Assembly (NCBI RefSeq): GCF_027924565.1
Contig: NZ_AP027041.1
Coordinates: 1,488,001 to 1,552,000 of the forward strand
Length of the DNA: 64,000 nt
Direction of reading: 5' to 3'
DNA from: Lysobacter auxotrophicus
GTDB taxonomy: Bacteria; Pseudomonadota; Gammaproteobacteria; Xanthomonadales; Xanthomonadaceae
Notes under the pieces: model-generated
What the model was told of the DNA's origin: nothing
Seen by the model: only the letters and a program-made list of their open reading frames with translations
The model's database searches: none
Shown here: piece by piece, positions 9,044 to 18,114 of the stretch
How positions within the stretch are numbered: position 1 is the first letter of the stretch
Layout: each line of letters opens with the position of its first letter
Made by a program: the position numbers and the translations under genes

Positions 9044-9985
9044 TCAGACCGCGGGCAGGCGCGCGTCGATCATCACGCCGATTCTGGCGATGCGTGCACG
9101 TGCCGCGCAAGCCAGTCGATGGGCGGTGGCGGCATCCACGGGCGCGAAGTGCAGCGGCTGTCCCGGAACGCACTGCGCCAGGCGCGGCAGGTCGGCGGCG
9201 ATCACGTGCCCGAGCTTCGCGTAGCCGCCGACGGTCTGCGCGTCGGCGAGGAGCACGATGGGGCAGCCGTCGGCGGGTAACTGGATCGTGCCGGGCGCAA
9301 CGGGCTCGGACACGCCATCGCCGCCGGGCGAAGGCAGCGCGTCGCCCTGCAATCGAAGCCCCTGCCGGTTGCTGCTGGCGCTGACCGTCCAGCCGCGACG
9401 GGCAAGGGCGGATGCCGCCGGATGCGCGCTCGCGCGATAGCGGATCGGCAGGTGCGCGTCGTGCGCGGGATCGATCCACCATGCCGGCGCCGTGGGTCCA
9501 TCGACGGGCCGCGCCGCGCCCGGGGCGAGGGGCAGCATGTCGCCGGCACGCAGCGCTCGCCCGTCGAGCCCGCCGAAGCCGCCGCGCAGATCGGTGCTGC
9601 GGCTGCCGAGCACGGGAGGCAGATCGATGCCGCCGTCGATCGCCAGCCACGCGCGCGCGCCGCCGCGCAGCGCGCCGATCTCCAGCGTGCCTGCGGGGAG
9701 TTCGACCGGTCGGCCGTGCGGCACGGATTCGCCGTCCAATCGCGGGGCACAGGGGGCGCCGATCAACGCGATGCGTGCCGGCGCCTCCAGGCGCAACGTG
9801 GGGCCGCGCAGGGTGATTTCGAGCACCGCGGCATCGCCGTCATTGCCGACGAGGCGGTTCGCGATGCGCGCGGCGCCCGCATCGAGCGCGCCCGCGTGCG
9901 CGACGCCGAGGTGGCGCCAACCGCTGCGGCCGCGATCCTGCACCGTCGTCAACAGGCCCGGCGCGAGCACGTGGAGGCTGCGCAT
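9044..9985 (-). CDS. pxpC: 5-oxoprolinase subunit C (biotin-dependent carboxyltransferase family)
   Basis: Partner of PxpB in 5-oxoprolinase; related to KipA and urea amidolyase domains. 313 aa. The N-terminus LHVLAPGLLTTVQDRGRSGWRHLGVAHAG is the family hallmark (TxVQDxGR...GV..GGAxD). Later segments include NRLVGND, AWLAIDGGI and the C-terminal VLLADAQTVGGYAKLGHVI. The ATG overlaps the pxpB stop by one base (TGATG). In Bacillus the pair KipI-KipA was first described as a sporulation kinase inhibitor system, but with pxpA adjacent the oxoprolinase role is the better reading. Confidence 0.95.
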   Translation of the reverse strand: MRSLHVLAPGLLTTVQDRGRSGWRHLGVAHAGALDAGAARIANRLVGNDGDAAVLEITLRGPTLRLEAPARIALIGAPCAPRLDGESVPHGRPVELPAGTLEIGALRGGARAWLAIDGGIDLPPVLGSRSTDLRGGFGGLDGRALRAGDMLPLAPGAARPVDGPTAPAWWIDPAHDAHLPIRYRASAHPAASALARRGWTVSASSNRQGLRLQGDALPSPGGDGVSEPVAPGTIQLPADGCPIVLLADAQTVGGYAKLGHVIAADLPRLAQCVPGQPLHFAPVDAATAHRLACAARARIARIGVMIDARLPAV

Positions 9986-10710
9986 CACAGGTGCGCGTCC
10001 GCTTGCGCGGCGATGCGCGCGAACTCGCCGGCGTCGATCGCGCGAAAGCGCACGCGATCGCCGGGTTGCAATCGCGCCGGCGGTTTGCGTCGCGGATCGA
10101 ACAACACCCACGGCGTGCGCCCGAGCAGCCGCCAGCCGCCGGGACTTTCGCGCGGATAGATGCCGGTCTGCGCGCCGCCAATGGCGACGCTGCCTGCGGC
10201 CACGCGTGCGCGCGGCGTCGCCAGGCGCGGCAGCGCGAGCGCGGGATCCAGTCCGGAAAGATACGGAAAGCCCGGCGCGAAACCGATCATGGCGACGGTG
10301 TAATCGCCGGCGGTGTGGCGTTCGATCAGTTCGTCCGGCGTGAGGCCCAGTTCGGTCGCGGACGATGCCAGGTCCTGGCCGTGGTCGCCGCCGTAGAGGA
10401 CGGGGATTTCGACCTGCCGGCCGTTCGCCCGCGATGGATCCGCCGCCAACGCCGCAAGCGCCGTGCTGTCGTCCATCAACGCGATCAGTTCGGCATGTAC
10501 GAACGCCGGATCGACCGCCGCATTGAAGAACACGCCCAAGCTCGCGAACGCCGGCACCACGTCGCGCAGCCACGGCGGATCGAGCGCGCGCAATCGCGCG
10601 GCCATCGCGTGCACGGCGGCGTTGAGTTCCGGATCGATCCGATCGCCGAAGCGCAGCAGCCACGCGTCGTCGGCCAGCGCTTCGATGTCGCAGGCCAGGT
10701 GCGGACTCAC
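9985..10710 (-). CDS. pxpB: 5-oxoprolinase subunit B (KipI family)
   Basis: Subunit B of the PxpABC enzyme, 241 aa from a GTG start (VSPHLACDIEAL). Family segments: FGDRIDPELNAAVH, PAFASLGVFF, IPVLYGGDHGQDL, MIGFAPGFPYLSGLDPALALPR and GGAQTGIYPRESPGGWRLLG, the last two being diagnostic of KipI/PxpB. The GTG overlaps the HIT gene stop by 4 bp (GTGA) and its own stop overlaps pxpC. Order B-C-(small ORF)-A differs from the pxpBCA or ABC order of many genomes only by the inserted small gene. Confidence 0.95.
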   Translation of the reverse strand: MSPHLACDIEALADDAWLLRFGDRIDPELNAAVHAMAARLRALDPPWLRDVVPAFASLGVFFNAAVDPAFVHAELIALMDDSTALAALAADPSRANGRQVEIPVLYGGDHGQDLASSATELGLTPDELIERHTAGDYTVAMIGFAPGFPYLSGLDPALALPRLATPRARVAAGSVAIGGAQTGIYPRESPGGWRLLGRTPWVLFDPRRKPPARLQPGDRVRFRAIDAGEFARIAAQADAHL

Positions 10711-11135
10711 TGCTTCAGCGCGCCCTGCAGTTGCTGGATGCGATCGACCAGTGCCTCGGGCGAATACGGCTGCGCGGTCGCCGTGCCCCACACGGGGCGC
10801 GGCCACGCGATGTCGTCGGGGAAACGCGCGATCACATGCACGTGCAGCTGCGACACGACGTTGCCGAGCGCCGCCACGTTGAGCTTGTGCGGCTTGAACA
10901 ACGCGCGCAGTGCGTGGCTTGCCAGGTTGATCTCCGCCAGCAGCGCGGCCTGCTGCGTCGCGTCCAGATCGACCAGTTCGACCGCGTCGGCCACGCGCGG
11001 CACGAGGATCAGCCACGGGTGGTTCGCATCGTCCATCAGCCTCAGCTCGCTCAACCCGAGGTGCGCGACCGGATGCGTGTCCTGCGCCAGTTGCGCGTGC
11101 AGTTGCCACCCGCCGGCGTGGCCCGAACGGTTCAT
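10707..11135 (-). CDS. HIT family hydrolase with Gln in place of the first triad His
   Basis: 142-aa single-domain histidine-triad protein, a nucleotide-binding family that hydrolyses dinucleoside polyphosphates or adenylates. The N-terminal half has ELRLMDDANHPWLILVPR, and the motif is Q96-L-H98-V-H100-V-I. Aligned to HINT (HVHLHV), the nucleophile His98 and His100 are kept while the first His is Gln96. This QxHxH form is common among short proteobacterial HIT proteins that resemble Ap4A hydrolases. It is coupled by 4-bp overlaps to the dienelactone hydrolase before it and pxpB after it. Whether it acts on the pyroglutamate pathway is unknown. Confidence 0.88.
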   Translation of the reverse strand: MNRSGHAGGWQLHAQLAQDTHPVAHLGLSELRLMDDANHPWLILVPRVADAVELVDLDATQQAALLAEINLASHALRALFKPHKLNVAALGNVVSQLHVHVIARFPDDIAWPRPVWGTATAQPYSPEALVDRIQQLQGALKQ

Positions 11136-11800
11136 CGCAGGTTCTCCTGGAGGAAGTCGAGCGTGCGCGTCCAGGCGAGCTCCGCGGCGTCCGGATCGAA
11201 CACGTGGTTGTCGACATCGCGGTTGAACGCGTGGCCCGCGCCGGCGTAGACGTGGATCGTCGCGCGCGGCTGCTTCTGGCGGTGCTGTTCGATCGCCTGT
11301 TCGGAGATCGAGTGATCGGCCTGCCCGAAGTGGAACATCATCGGTGCGCGCAGCGGCTCGTCGAGGAAGGGCAGGGTGCGTGCGCCGTAATACGACACCG
11401 CCGGCAGGCCAAGACGGGTATTGGCGAGGAACGCCACGCTCCCGCCCCAGCAGAAGCCGACCGCGCCTGCACGCAGGCCTTCCTCGTGCAGCGTTTCCGC
11501 CGCGACGCCGACGATATCCACCGCGCGATCGAAGCCCAGCTCGTTGCGCAGCGCGACGCCGCGCTGGGTGCCGGCTTCGTCGTAGGGAAGTTCGACGCCG
11601 GGCGCGACCGGGTCGTACAGCGCGGGGGCCAGCGCGACGAAGCCCGCCGCGGCGAAGCGGTCCGCGACCTCGCGCACGTGCGCGTTCAGGCCGAAGATCT
11701 CCTGCAGCACGATCACGGCGCCGCGCGAGGGGCCGCCCGGCTCGGCGCGCCAGGCGCGGACGGGGCCGTGGGGAGTGTCCAGTTCGGTCCAGAGGGCCAT
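11132..11800 (-). CDS. Dienelactone hydrolase family protein
   Basis: 222-aa cytosolic alpha/beta hydrolase. The triad is visible as Cys117 in GFCWGG, Asp162 (GQADHS) and His190 (GAGHAFN), matching the cysteine-nucleophile carboxymethylenebutenolidase family. The conserved [20 protein letters not shown] lies near the N-terminus. It is first in the operon that runs through HIT, pxpBC, pxpA, DUF969/979 and pcp; its stop overlaps the HIT start (ATGA). A true chlorocatechol role is unlikely without other aromatic-degradation genes; the natural substrate is unknown, perhaps a lactone or cyclic ester. Confidence 0.9.
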   Translation of the reverse strand: MALWTELDTPHGPVRAWRAEPGGPSRGAVIVLQEIFGLNAHVREVADRFAAAGFVALAPALYDPVAPGVELPYDEAGTQRGVALRNELGFDRAVDIVGVAAETLHEEGLRAGAVGFCWGGSVAFLANTRLGLPAVSYYGARTLPFLDEPLRAPMMFHFGQADHSISEQAIEQHRQKQPRATIHVYAGAGHAFNRDVDNHVFDPDAAELAWTRTLDFLQENLR

Positions 11801-11852
11801 GTCTGTTCAGCTTGAACGGGGGAAAGGGGCCCGGCCGATTCTAGCGCGGGGC

Positions 11853-11858
11853 TATAAT
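11853..11858 (+). promoter_or_regulatory. Probable -10 element upstream of rimO
   Basis: A perfect TATAAT lies 76 bp before the rimO ATG in otherwise GC-rich DNA (context GGGCTATAATCC). The -35 region is GC-rich and unconvincing. The same TATAATCC context appears before prmB. Confidence 0.55.
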
Positions 11859-11933
11859 CCGCAGCCCTCCCGCCGCCGCCTGCCGTCCTTCCGGATGGCC
11901 GCCGCGCCTGTCCCATCGTCGCCGGTCCGCTCC

Positions 11934-13265
11934 ATGTCCCTTGCCAATCCCAAAGTCGGTTTCGTCAGCCTCGGTTGCCCGAAGGCGCTCGTCGATTCCG
12001 AACGCATCCTCACCCAGTTGCGCGTGGAGGGGTACGACATCGTGCAGACCTACGACGACGCCGACGTCGTCGTGGTCAACACCTGCGGCTTCATCGACTC
12101 GGCGGTGACCGAATCGCTGGACGCCATTGGCGAGGCCATCGCGGAGAACGGCAAGGTCATCGTCACCGGCTGCCTGGGCAAGAAGCCCGAGCAGATCCGC
12201 GAAGCCCATCCGGGCGTGCTGTCCATCAGCGGACCGCAGGACTACGGCAGCGTGATGACCGCCGTGCATGCGGCGCTTCCGCCCAAGCACGATCCGTTCC
12301 TGGACCTCGTCCCGGACACCGGCATCAAGCTCACGCCCAAGCACTACGCGTACCTCAAGATTTCCGAAGGCTGCAATCACCGCTGCAGCTTCTGCATCAT
12401 CCCGTCGATGCGCGGCGACCTGGTCAGCCGTCCGGTCGACCAGGTGCTGCGCGAAGCCGAGAAGCTCGCGATGGGCGGCGTGAAGGAGCTGCTGGTCATC
12501 TCGCAGGACACCTCCGCCTACGGCGTCGACGTGAAGTACGCCGAGCGCGAATGGCGCGGCAAGTCGTACCAGACGCGCATGAAGGCGTTGTGCGAAGGAC
12601 TGGGCGAGCTGGGCATCTGGACGCGCCTGCACTACGTGTACCCGTACCCGCACGTGGACGACATCATCCCGCTGATGGCGGACGGAAAGCTGCTGCCGTA
12701 CCTGGACATCCCGTTCCAGCACGCCAGCCCGCGCGTGCTCAAGCTGATGAAGCGTCCGGGCGCGGTCGACAAGACGCTCGAACGCATCCAGCGCTGGCGC
12801 ACCATCGCGCCCGACATCGCCATCCGCTCCACCTTCATCGTCGGTTTCCCGGGCGAGACGGAAGCCGAGTTCGAGGAACTACTGGATTTCCTCGATGAAG
12901 CGCAGCTCGACCGCGTTGGCGCGTTCGCCTATTCGCCGGTGGAAGGCGCCACCGCGAACGCACTGCCGGATTCGATCCCGGAAGAAGTGAAGCAGGAGCG
13001 CCTGGCGCGCTTCATGGAGAAGCAGGCCGGGATTTCCGCGATGAAGCTGGAAGCCAAGGTCGGCACGAGGCAGCGCTGCCTCGTCGATGCGGTCGACGGC
13101 GAACTCGCCATCGCGCGCACGATGTACGACGCGCCGGAAATCGACGGCCTCGTGCAGATCCAGAACGGCTTCATGGCCGGCGTGAAGCCGGGCGAATTCG
13201 TCGACGTGGAGATCATGGGCAGCGACGAACACGACCTGTTCGGCGAAGTGCCGTTCGAGGATTGA
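11934..13265 (+). CDS. rimO: Ribosomal protein uS12 methylthiotransferase
   Basis: Radical-SAM enzyme that methylthiolates the beta-carbon of Asp88 in ribosomal protein S12. 443 aa. The N-terminal UPF0004 domain holds Cys15 ([12 protein letters not shown]), Cys51 (NTCGFID) and Cys80 (VTGCLGK) for the auxiliary [4Fe-4S] cluster. The radical-SAM triad C147-C151-C154 is in GCNHRCSFC, and a TRAM-like domain closes the protein. [12 protein letters not shown] separates RimO from MiaB. The start at 11934 ([14 protein letters not shown]) fits the family; an in-frame ATG 13 codons upstream would add an Ala/Pro-rich stretch of no similarity. Confidence 0.97.
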   Translation: MSLANPKVGFVSLGCPKALVDSERILTQLRVEGYDIVQTYDDADVVVVNTCGFIDSAVTESLDAIGEAIAENGKVIVTGCLGKKPEQIREAHPGVLSISGPQDYGSVMTAVHAALPPKHDPFLDLVPDTGIKLTPKHYAYLKISEGCNHRCSFCIIPSMRGDLVSRPVDQVLREAEKLAMGGVKELLVISQDTSAYGVDVKYAEREWRGKSYQTRMKALCEGLGELGIWTRLHYVYPYPHVDDIIPLMADGKLLPYLDIPFQHASPRVLKLMKRPGAVDKTLERIQRWRTIAPDIAIRSTFIVGFPGETEAEFEELLDFLDEAQLDRVGAFAYSPVEGATANALPDSIPEEVKQERLARFMEKQAGISAMKLEAKVGTRQRCLVDAVDGELAIARTMYDAPEIDGLVQIQNGFMAGVKPGEFVDVEIMGSDEHDLFGEVPFED

Positions 13266-13345
13266 TTCCTCGCCGGCGGCAAATGCGTCTGTCATCGCCC
13301 CGAAGCGTCAGGCCGACCGCCCGGCAACCGCATAGCAAACGGCGT

Positions 13346-14584
13346 TCAACCGGCGACGACCACTCCCGTCGCCACCGCGCACGCGACCGCCATCCCCATC
13401 AGCCCGCCGCCGACCAGCAGCCCGTAACGCCGGTTCCCGCTGGCGAACGCGAGCACGGTCTTGGCTATCGCGCTCGATGCGAGCAACGCCGCGATGCCCC
13501 ACTGCGCATGGGTCATCGTCAGCCCGCCGGCCGCCGACAACTGCGCGATGCTCGCCGCGGAAGCGTGCAGTTCCACCAGCGCGACCAGCACCGCCGTCGC
13601 CAACGCGCCGATGTCGCCGAACACGCTGCGCAACCACGCCGATGCGACGAGCACGACGGCGATCATCAACGCAAGCAACAGTCCGTGGCTCAGCTTGAAC
13701 GCGCGCGCCTGCGGTTCGTCCGGCAGCGTCGGCGCCGCGCCCTGGCGTCTTAGCCCGATCGCCGCACCCAACGCCAGCACCACCGCCGCGGCCGCCAGCG
13801 GCCACGCGCTCGCCCGCAACAGCGCGGGCGCCGCCGTGGCGACGATGCCCACCAGCAGCAGCAACGAGGCGAGGTTGGCGAGCAGCGCGGCGGATGCCGC
13901 ACCGGCGGTGAGTTCGTCCGCCTCCCGTGAGCGCTGACCGAAGCCGGCGACGGCAGCGGTCGACGAGGCGAATCCCGCGAAAAACCCCGCGACCGGCAAG
14001 CCCCAGCGTGCGCCGACCGCGCGCAGCGCCACATGGCCGAGCATGCCGACCGCCATCACCAGCACGACCAGCTTCCACAACTTGGAGGGCACCAGCACGC
14101 CCCACGGGTCGACGGGCTCGTCGGGCAGCAACGGCAGGATCACCAGCGCGGACGCCGCGAGAAGCAGCGCGTCCTGCACCTCGCGTTCGCTGACGACCTC
14201 GCGCGCGAAACGCCGCAGCGGATGCTTCGCGAACAGCAGCACGGCGCTGACCACCGCCAGGCCCGCGGCAACGGCCGTGTGGATCAGCGCGAGCGCGGCA
14301 AGCGTCGCGGTAACGAGGAGCGCCATCTCGCCGGTCAGGCCCGGGTCGTCGTCGCGCGTGCGCACGTAAGCCGCCAGCGCCAGCGCACCGATCGCCAACA
14401 GCACCGCCGCCAGCGCGGCGGGCCCGATGACGGCCGCGACCCCGGCGGCGGTGGCGACCATCGCATGCGTGCGGATGCCGGCGACGATCGCGCCGCCTTC
14501 GCCGTGGCCGCGTTCGCGCACCACGCCGATGAGCAGGCCGATCGCGATGGCCGTCAGCAGGCCCCGGAGGTCGTCGGTGTCCAT
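13346..14584 (-). CDS. MgtC/SapB-DUF4010 family membrane protein
   Basis: Polytopic inner-membrane protein, 412 aa with about 11-12 hydrophobic segments. The N-terminal third carries the MgtC-like signature LLIGVVRERG followed by GIRTHAMVA. The C-terminal two-thirds fits DUF4010, including GLPVAGFFAGFASSTAAVAGFG. Members are widespread and uncharacterised; a link to Mg2+ homeostasis is assumed only from the MgtC homology. It is convergent with rimO (80-bp gap without an obvious terminator) and lies 33 bp from the GNAT gene stop. Confidence 0.88.
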   Translation of the reverse strand: MDTDDLRGLLTAIAIGLLIGVVRERGHGEGGAIVAGIRTHAMVATAAGVAAVIGPAALAAVLLAIGALALAAYVRTRDDDPGLTGEMALLVTATLAALALIHTAVAAGLAVVSAVLLFAKHPLRRFAREVVSEREVQDALLLAASALVILPLLPDEPVDPWGVLVPSKLWKLVVLVMAVGMLGHVALRAVGARWGLPVAGFFAGFASSTAAVAGFGQRSREADELTAGAASAALLANLASLLLLVGIVATAAPALLRASAWPLAAAAVVLALGAAIGLRRQGAAPTLPDEPQARAFKLSHGLLLALMIAVVLVASAWLRSVFGDIGALATAVLVALVELHASAASIAQLSAAGGLTMTHAQWGIAALLASSAIAKTVLAFASGNRRYGLLVGGGLMGMAVACAVATGVVVAG

Positions 14585-14617
14585 GCGCGCAAGCTAACCC
14601 AAGCGTGCCCGACGTGC

Positions 14618-15085
14618 TTACCGCGCCGGAAACACCATCGGCACGGAACGCACGCCGTCCTCCAGCCGCGCGGGTCCCGCCGGTTCGAAACCCATGCGCA
14701 GGTAGGCATCAAACGCGTGCAGCGATGCGTTCACGGTGATCGGTGTCCCGGGCGCGGCGCTCGTCCGCACTTCGTTCCAGAGACGCCGTGCGATGCCGCA
14801 CCGCTGCGCGTCGTCGGCGACGAACAGGTGGTAGAGGTGCGAGGGCAGGCGCAACGCGGCGACACCGACTATGCGCCGGTCGCGTTCGGCGACGACGTGA
14901 CGGTGGCCTTCGCGCAGTCGTTGCGCCGTGCGGGCGGGCGACATCGAATCCATCAGCCGCGCCACGCCGCCCTGCGTGCAGTCCGGTGCGATCCAGCGCT
15001 GCGTCAGCGTGATGACGAGCGCGCTCATCGCCTCGGCGTCCTCCATGCGCGCATCGCGGAAGGTGATGGCGCCAGGCGTCGTCAC
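14618..15085 (-). CDS. GNAT family N-acetyltransferase
   Basis: 155 aa from a GTG that overlaps the greB stop by 4 bp (GTGA), so the two are translationally coupled. The fold is recognisable: [17 protein letters not shown] at the start, [10 protein letters not shown] as beta-4, and the acetyl-CoA binding segment [17 protein letters not shown] (a variant of Q/RxxGxG/A). [19 protein letters not shown] is the typical N-x-x-S-x-x-x-Y-x-x-x-GF end. The substrate (small molecule or protein) is not predictable. Confidence 0.88.
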   Translation of the reverse strand: MTTPGAITFRDARMEDAEAMSALVITLTQRWIAPDCTQGGVARLMDSMSPARTAQRLREGHRHVVAERDRRIVGVAALRLPSHLYHLFVADDAQRCGIARRLWNEVRTSAAPGTPITVNASLHAFDAYLRMGFEPAGPARLEDGVRSVPMVFPAR

Positions 15086-15582
15086 TCGTAGGCGACGTCG
15101 ATGATCGCGAAACGCGTCGCGCCACCGGGCAACATCGCCTCGAACTCGTCGTCGAGGCGCTTCTTGAGCATCGCGCGCGCCAGCGGCGAATCGATGCTGA
15201 TGGCGCCGGTCTTCGCATCGGTTTCGTCGGGGCCGACGATGCGATAGCGCTGCGTGTCGCCGGTCGCGACGTTCTCGATCTCCACGCGCGCGCCGAAGAA
15301 CACCGCGTCCGGATCGCTGGGCACGGTGTCCACCACGCGCAGCGCGGGCACGCGCTTGGACAGGTAACGCACGCGGCGATCGATCTCGCCGAGCTGTTTC
15401 TTGCGATAGGTGTACTCGGCATTCTCCGAGCGGTCGCCCTCGGCCGCGGCGGCGGCGAGCGCTTTGACCACTTCGGGACGCTTCACGCGCCACAGCTCGT
15501 CCAGCTCGGCCTTCAGCCGGTCGTGTCCCTCGCGGGTGATGAGCGCGGTGCTTTTTTCTTGCGGTGGACGCCAGCGGCCCAT
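15082..15582 (-). CDS. greB: Transcription elongation factor GreB
   Basis: Binds the RNA polymerase secondary channel and stimulates cleavage of backtracked transcripts. 166 aa. The N-terminal coiled coil includes [20 protein letters not shown] and [26 protein letters not shown]; the acidic tip D-x-x-E-N-A-E is present. The [13 protein letters not shown] segment favours GreB over GreA. The start ATG ([10 protein letters not shown]) has GGAG about 9 nt upstream; upstream codons run into the composite repeat and are not used. It is followed by a coupled GNAT gene. Confidence 0.94.
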   Translation of the reverse strand: MGRWRPPQEKSTALITREGHDRLKAELDELWRVKRPEVVKALAAAAAEGDRSENAEYTYRKKQLGEIDRRVRYLSKRVPALRVVDTVPSDPDAVFFGARVEIENVATGDTQRYRIVGPDETDAKTGAISIDSPLARAMLKKRLDDEFEAMLPGGATRFAIIDVAYE

Positions 15583-15611
15583 GGGGACTCCGGTTGGTAC
15601 GCGTCGTGATG

Positions 15612-15776
15612 CAGGGACTCCCTCCCCTGCGAATGCAGGGGAGGGTTGGGGAGGGGTGAAGTGCAGCGCCGTAACGTTCACGAAGCCTGCGAACCGATGC
15701 GATGACATCGGCCGCATCGCTGCACTGCACGTCCCGACCCTCACCCCAACCCCTCTCCCGGAGGGAGAGGGGCTCA
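15612..15776. repeat. Composite two-hairpin intergenic repeat, copy 1
   Basis: Type A hairpin: CCCTCCCCTGC (15620-15630), loop GAAT, GCAGGGGAGGG (15635-15645), 11 perfect pairs. Type B hairpin: CCCCTCTCCC (15750-15759), 3-nt loop, GGGAGAGGGG (15763-15772), 10 perfect pairs. A core of about 100 bp lies between. The element recurs in the opposite orientation at 23754-23890, sharing the hairpins, the GGTTGGGGAGGGGTGAAGTG flank and ATCGCTGCA core pieces. It lies between greB and the NlpE-like gene and holds no plausible ORF. Confidence 0.85.
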
Positions 15777-15789
15777 AAACATCCGGGGC

Positions 15790-15813
15790 GCGCTTCGGTT
15801 ACCCGGGCTACAA
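15790..15813. repeat. Half copy of the 31-bp CCCGGG palindromic repeat
   Basis: GCGCTTCGGTTACCCGGGCT followed by ACAA matches 21091-21114 with one mismatch. It sits between the composite element and the stop codon of the NlpE-like gene. Confidence 0.7.
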
Positions 15814-15818
15814 ATGCC

Positions 15819-16325
15819 TTACTGCGCGGAACGCTTCAGGTTGTACGGCAGGCTGCTTTCGATGGGCTTGCCTTCCATGTCGAGCTGACGGATCTCGTCG
15901 TTCGACAGGATCGCGAACAAACGGTCGTGGTCCGACTTGCTGTTGGGATCCAGCCGCAGACGCTGGTTGTTTTCTTCGACCGTCCACGTGCCGTCGCCCT
16001 TGAGCTCCTGCGCCGGTCGCTCGCGGTAGGACTCGGTGACGGTGTACGTTCCGTCGGCCGCGAGCTCGATGCGCGTGTCGATGCCGGGGCAGTCGGCGCA
16101 GGGCAGCGTGCCCGTGAACGTGCCGGCGAAGGCCTTCGCGTCGAACGGCGCGCCTTGCGCGGAGGGACGCGCATCGGCGGCGGGCGCAGCCGGTGGCGCC
16201 GCGGCTTCGGGCGGGGCGGGCGTTGCGGCGGGCTCTGTCGGCGCCTGCGGCTTGCACGCCGACAACGCGGCGACGGCCAGCGCGGCGAGCAGGACGGTTC
16301 GTGCGTTCACGGCGGACTTCGACAT
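15819..16325 (-). CDS. NlpE N-terminal domain lipoprotein
   Basis: 168-aa lipoprotein. The signal sequence ends in a lipobox LSAC (lipidated Cys24), then an Ala/Pro-rich linker (26-62) and a small beta-barrel domain. That domain contains GTFTGTLPCADCPGIDTRIEL, the CxxC-bearing signature of the NlpE N-terminal domain. E. coli NlpE senses surface contact and lipoprotein stress through Cpx; this protein is shorter and lacks the C-terminal domain, so it is a one-domain homologue. The start was chosen for AAGGAG 8 nt upstream. It is 38 bp downstream of the HerA-like gene on the same strand. Confidence 0.88.
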   Translation of the reverse strand: MSKSAVNARTVLLAALAVAALSACKPQAPTEPAATPAPPEAAAPPAAPAADARPSAQGAPFDAKAFAGTFTGTLPCADCPGIDTRIELAADGTYTVTESYRERPAQELKGDGTWTVEENNQRLRLDPNSKSDHDRLFAILSNDEIRQLDMEGKPIESSLPYNLKRSAQ

Positions 16326-16363
16326 CACAAGCTCCTTGCGAGGGGGAAGAAAGGCGGCGACGT

Positions 16364-17893
16364 TCAACGCTTCGAGCCACCGAAGATGCTGCCGAGCAGT
16401 CCGCGCACGATCTGCTGCCCGATGCGGCTGCCGACGGTGCGCGCCGTTTGCTTGGCCATGGTCTCGACCATGCCCTGGCGCCGCTTCGTACCGAACACCG
16501 CATCCTTGACGGCCTGGCCGAAGCCGCTGTCCTCGGCCTCGTCCTGCGCGCGCGACCGCGCCGGCGGCGCCTTGCTGTGCTGCGCCGCGTTGTCGGCGCG
16601 CGCGGCGAGGATCTCCGATGCCGATTCGCGATCCACGCGTTCGTCGTACTTGTGGCCCACCGCGCTGGTATTACGCACCTGCAGGCGTTCGGCCTCGGTG
16701 ATCGCGCCCATGCGGCAGCGCGGCGGCGCGATCAGCGTCTTCTCCACCGGCATCGGCACGCCCTTGTCCTGGAGCGTGGACACCAGCGCCTCGCCCGTGC
16801 CGAGCTGCGAGATCGTCTTCGCCACGTCCAGCGCCGGATTGGGCACGAAGGTTTCGGCCGCGGTCTTCACCGCTTTCTGGTCGCGCGGCGTGAACGCACG
16901 CAGCGCGTGCTGCACGCGATTGCCGAGCTGGCCGAGGATGTCGTCGGGCACGTCGTCGGGGAATTGCGAGCAGAAATACACGCCTACGCCCTTGGAGCGG
17001 ATCAGTCGCACCACCTGCTCGACGCGCTGCTGCAGCGCCGGCGGCGCATCGTCGAACAGCAGGTGCGCTTCGTCGAACACGAACACGAGTTTGGGTTTGT
17101 CCAGATCGCCCACTTCCGGCAGCGTTTCGAACAACTCCGACAGCAGCCACAGCAGGAAGCTCGAATACAGGCGCGGTTTCAGCACCAGTTGCTCGGACGC
17201 CAGGATGTTGATCACGCCGCGGCCATCGGGCGTGGTGCGCATCAGGTCGACCAGCTCAAGCGCCGGCTCGCCGAAGAACAGTTCGCCGCCTTCCTGTTCC
17301 AGACGCAGCAGCGCACGCTGGATCGCGCCGATGGACTGCGCGCTCACCAGGCCGTAGCTGGTCGAGATGTCCTTGCGCTCTTCGGCCACCAGCCCGAGCA
17401 GTGCGCGCAGGTCGTGCAGGTCGAGCAGCAGCAGGCCGCGGTCGTCGGCGAGCTTGAAGACGATGTCGAGCACGCCCGATTGCGTGTCGTTGAGTTCGAG
17501 CACGCGCGAGAGCAGCGTCGGCCCCATCTCGCTGACGGTGGTGCGCACCGGATGGCCGAGCTTGCCAAACATGTCCCAGAACACGACGGGGTTGGCTTCG
17601 GCGGCGTAGTTCGCGAGCCCGATCTCGGCGACGCGGGCAAGCAGCTTGTCGTTCGCCGTGCCCGCGACGGCCAGGCCGGCCACGTCGCCCTTCACGTCGG
17701 CCAGGAAGACCGGCACGCCCAGGCGCGAGAAGCCTTCGGCCAGCGTCATCAGCGTGACCGTCTTGCCCGTGCCGGTGGCGCCCGCGACAAGCCCGTGGCG
17801 GTTGCCGAACTTCGGCTGCAGGAAGACGTGCCCCTGCGAGTCGGGCAGCGATTGCGGCGTGGTGACGGCCTTGCCAAGCAGGATGGGGTCCAT
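16364..17893 (-). CDS. HerA-like ATPase, DUF853 family (YjgR type)
   Basis: 509-aa P-loop ATPase of the HerA/FtsK superfamily. Walker A GATGTGKT is at 38-45 and Walker B LVFVFDEAHLLF near residue 270. Other family segments are FLADVKGDVAGLA, GVLDIVFKLADD, RGVINILASEQLV and YFCSQFPDDVPDDILGQLGNRVQHALRAFTP. The C-terminus is a charged linker then a Gly/Arg-rich tail (RIGQQIVRGLLGSIFGG). E. coli YjgR is the named homologue; its physiological role is not settled. HerA relatives translocate DNA, but none of the usual partner nucleases (NurA, Sir2) is adjacent, which argues against a defence role. Confidence 0.93.
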   Translation of the reverse strand: MDPILLGKAVTTPQSLPDSQGHVFLQPKFGNRHGLVAGATGTGKTVTLMTLAEGFSRLGVPVFLADVKGDVAGLAVAGTANDKLLARVAEIGLANYAAEANPVVFWDMFGKLGHPVRTTVSEMGPTLLSRVLELNDTQSGVLDIVFKLADDRGLLLLDLHDLRALLGLVAEERKDISTSYGLVSAQSIGAIQRALLRLEQEGGELFFGEPALELVDLMRTTPDGRGVINILASEQLVLKPRLYSSFLLWLLSELFETLPEVGDLDKPKLVFVFDEAHLLFDDAPPALQQRVEQVVRLIRSKGVGVYFCSQFPDDVPDDILGQLGNRVQHALRAFTPRDQKAVKTAAETFVPNPALDVAKTISQLGTGEALVSTLQDKGVPMPVEKTLIAPPRCRMGAITEAERLQVRNTSAVGHKYDERVDRESASEILAARADNAAQHSKAPPARSRAQDEAEDSGFGQAVKDAVFGTKRRQGMVETMAKQTARTVGSRIGQQIVRGLLGSIFGGSKR

Positions 17894-18114
17894 AGGGATC
17901 TCGGGGAGTGCAGCAGCGGAGTTGCGGCGATTCTAGGCGCGCGCGCCCGCCGCCGTGTTCATCTTGCGAATCTGCCTGAATCGCCGGCATCGACGCCGTT
18001 CATCCGGCCACGCCGCGCGGGACGGTCCCCACATATCGGACGTTTCCGGCTTGTCCTGCTCGCTCGCGGCCGGATACCCTGCGTTGCCCCCGCTTCCACG
18101 CTTCTGCGCTGTCC

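Noticed and set aside
11132-11800. Aromatic degradation cluster suggested by the dienelactone hydrolase
   Set aside because: The neighbours are all pyroglutamate genes; no ring-cleavage or muconate genes occur in the window.
15600-15780. CRISPR-like repeat array
   Set aside because: The repeats are hairpins in single or paired copies, without regular spacers or cas genes.
16364-17893. HerA-like ATPase as part of a phage-defence system
   Set aside because: It matches the housekeeping YjgR/DUF853 type and has no nuclease, Sir2 or other defence gene beside it.
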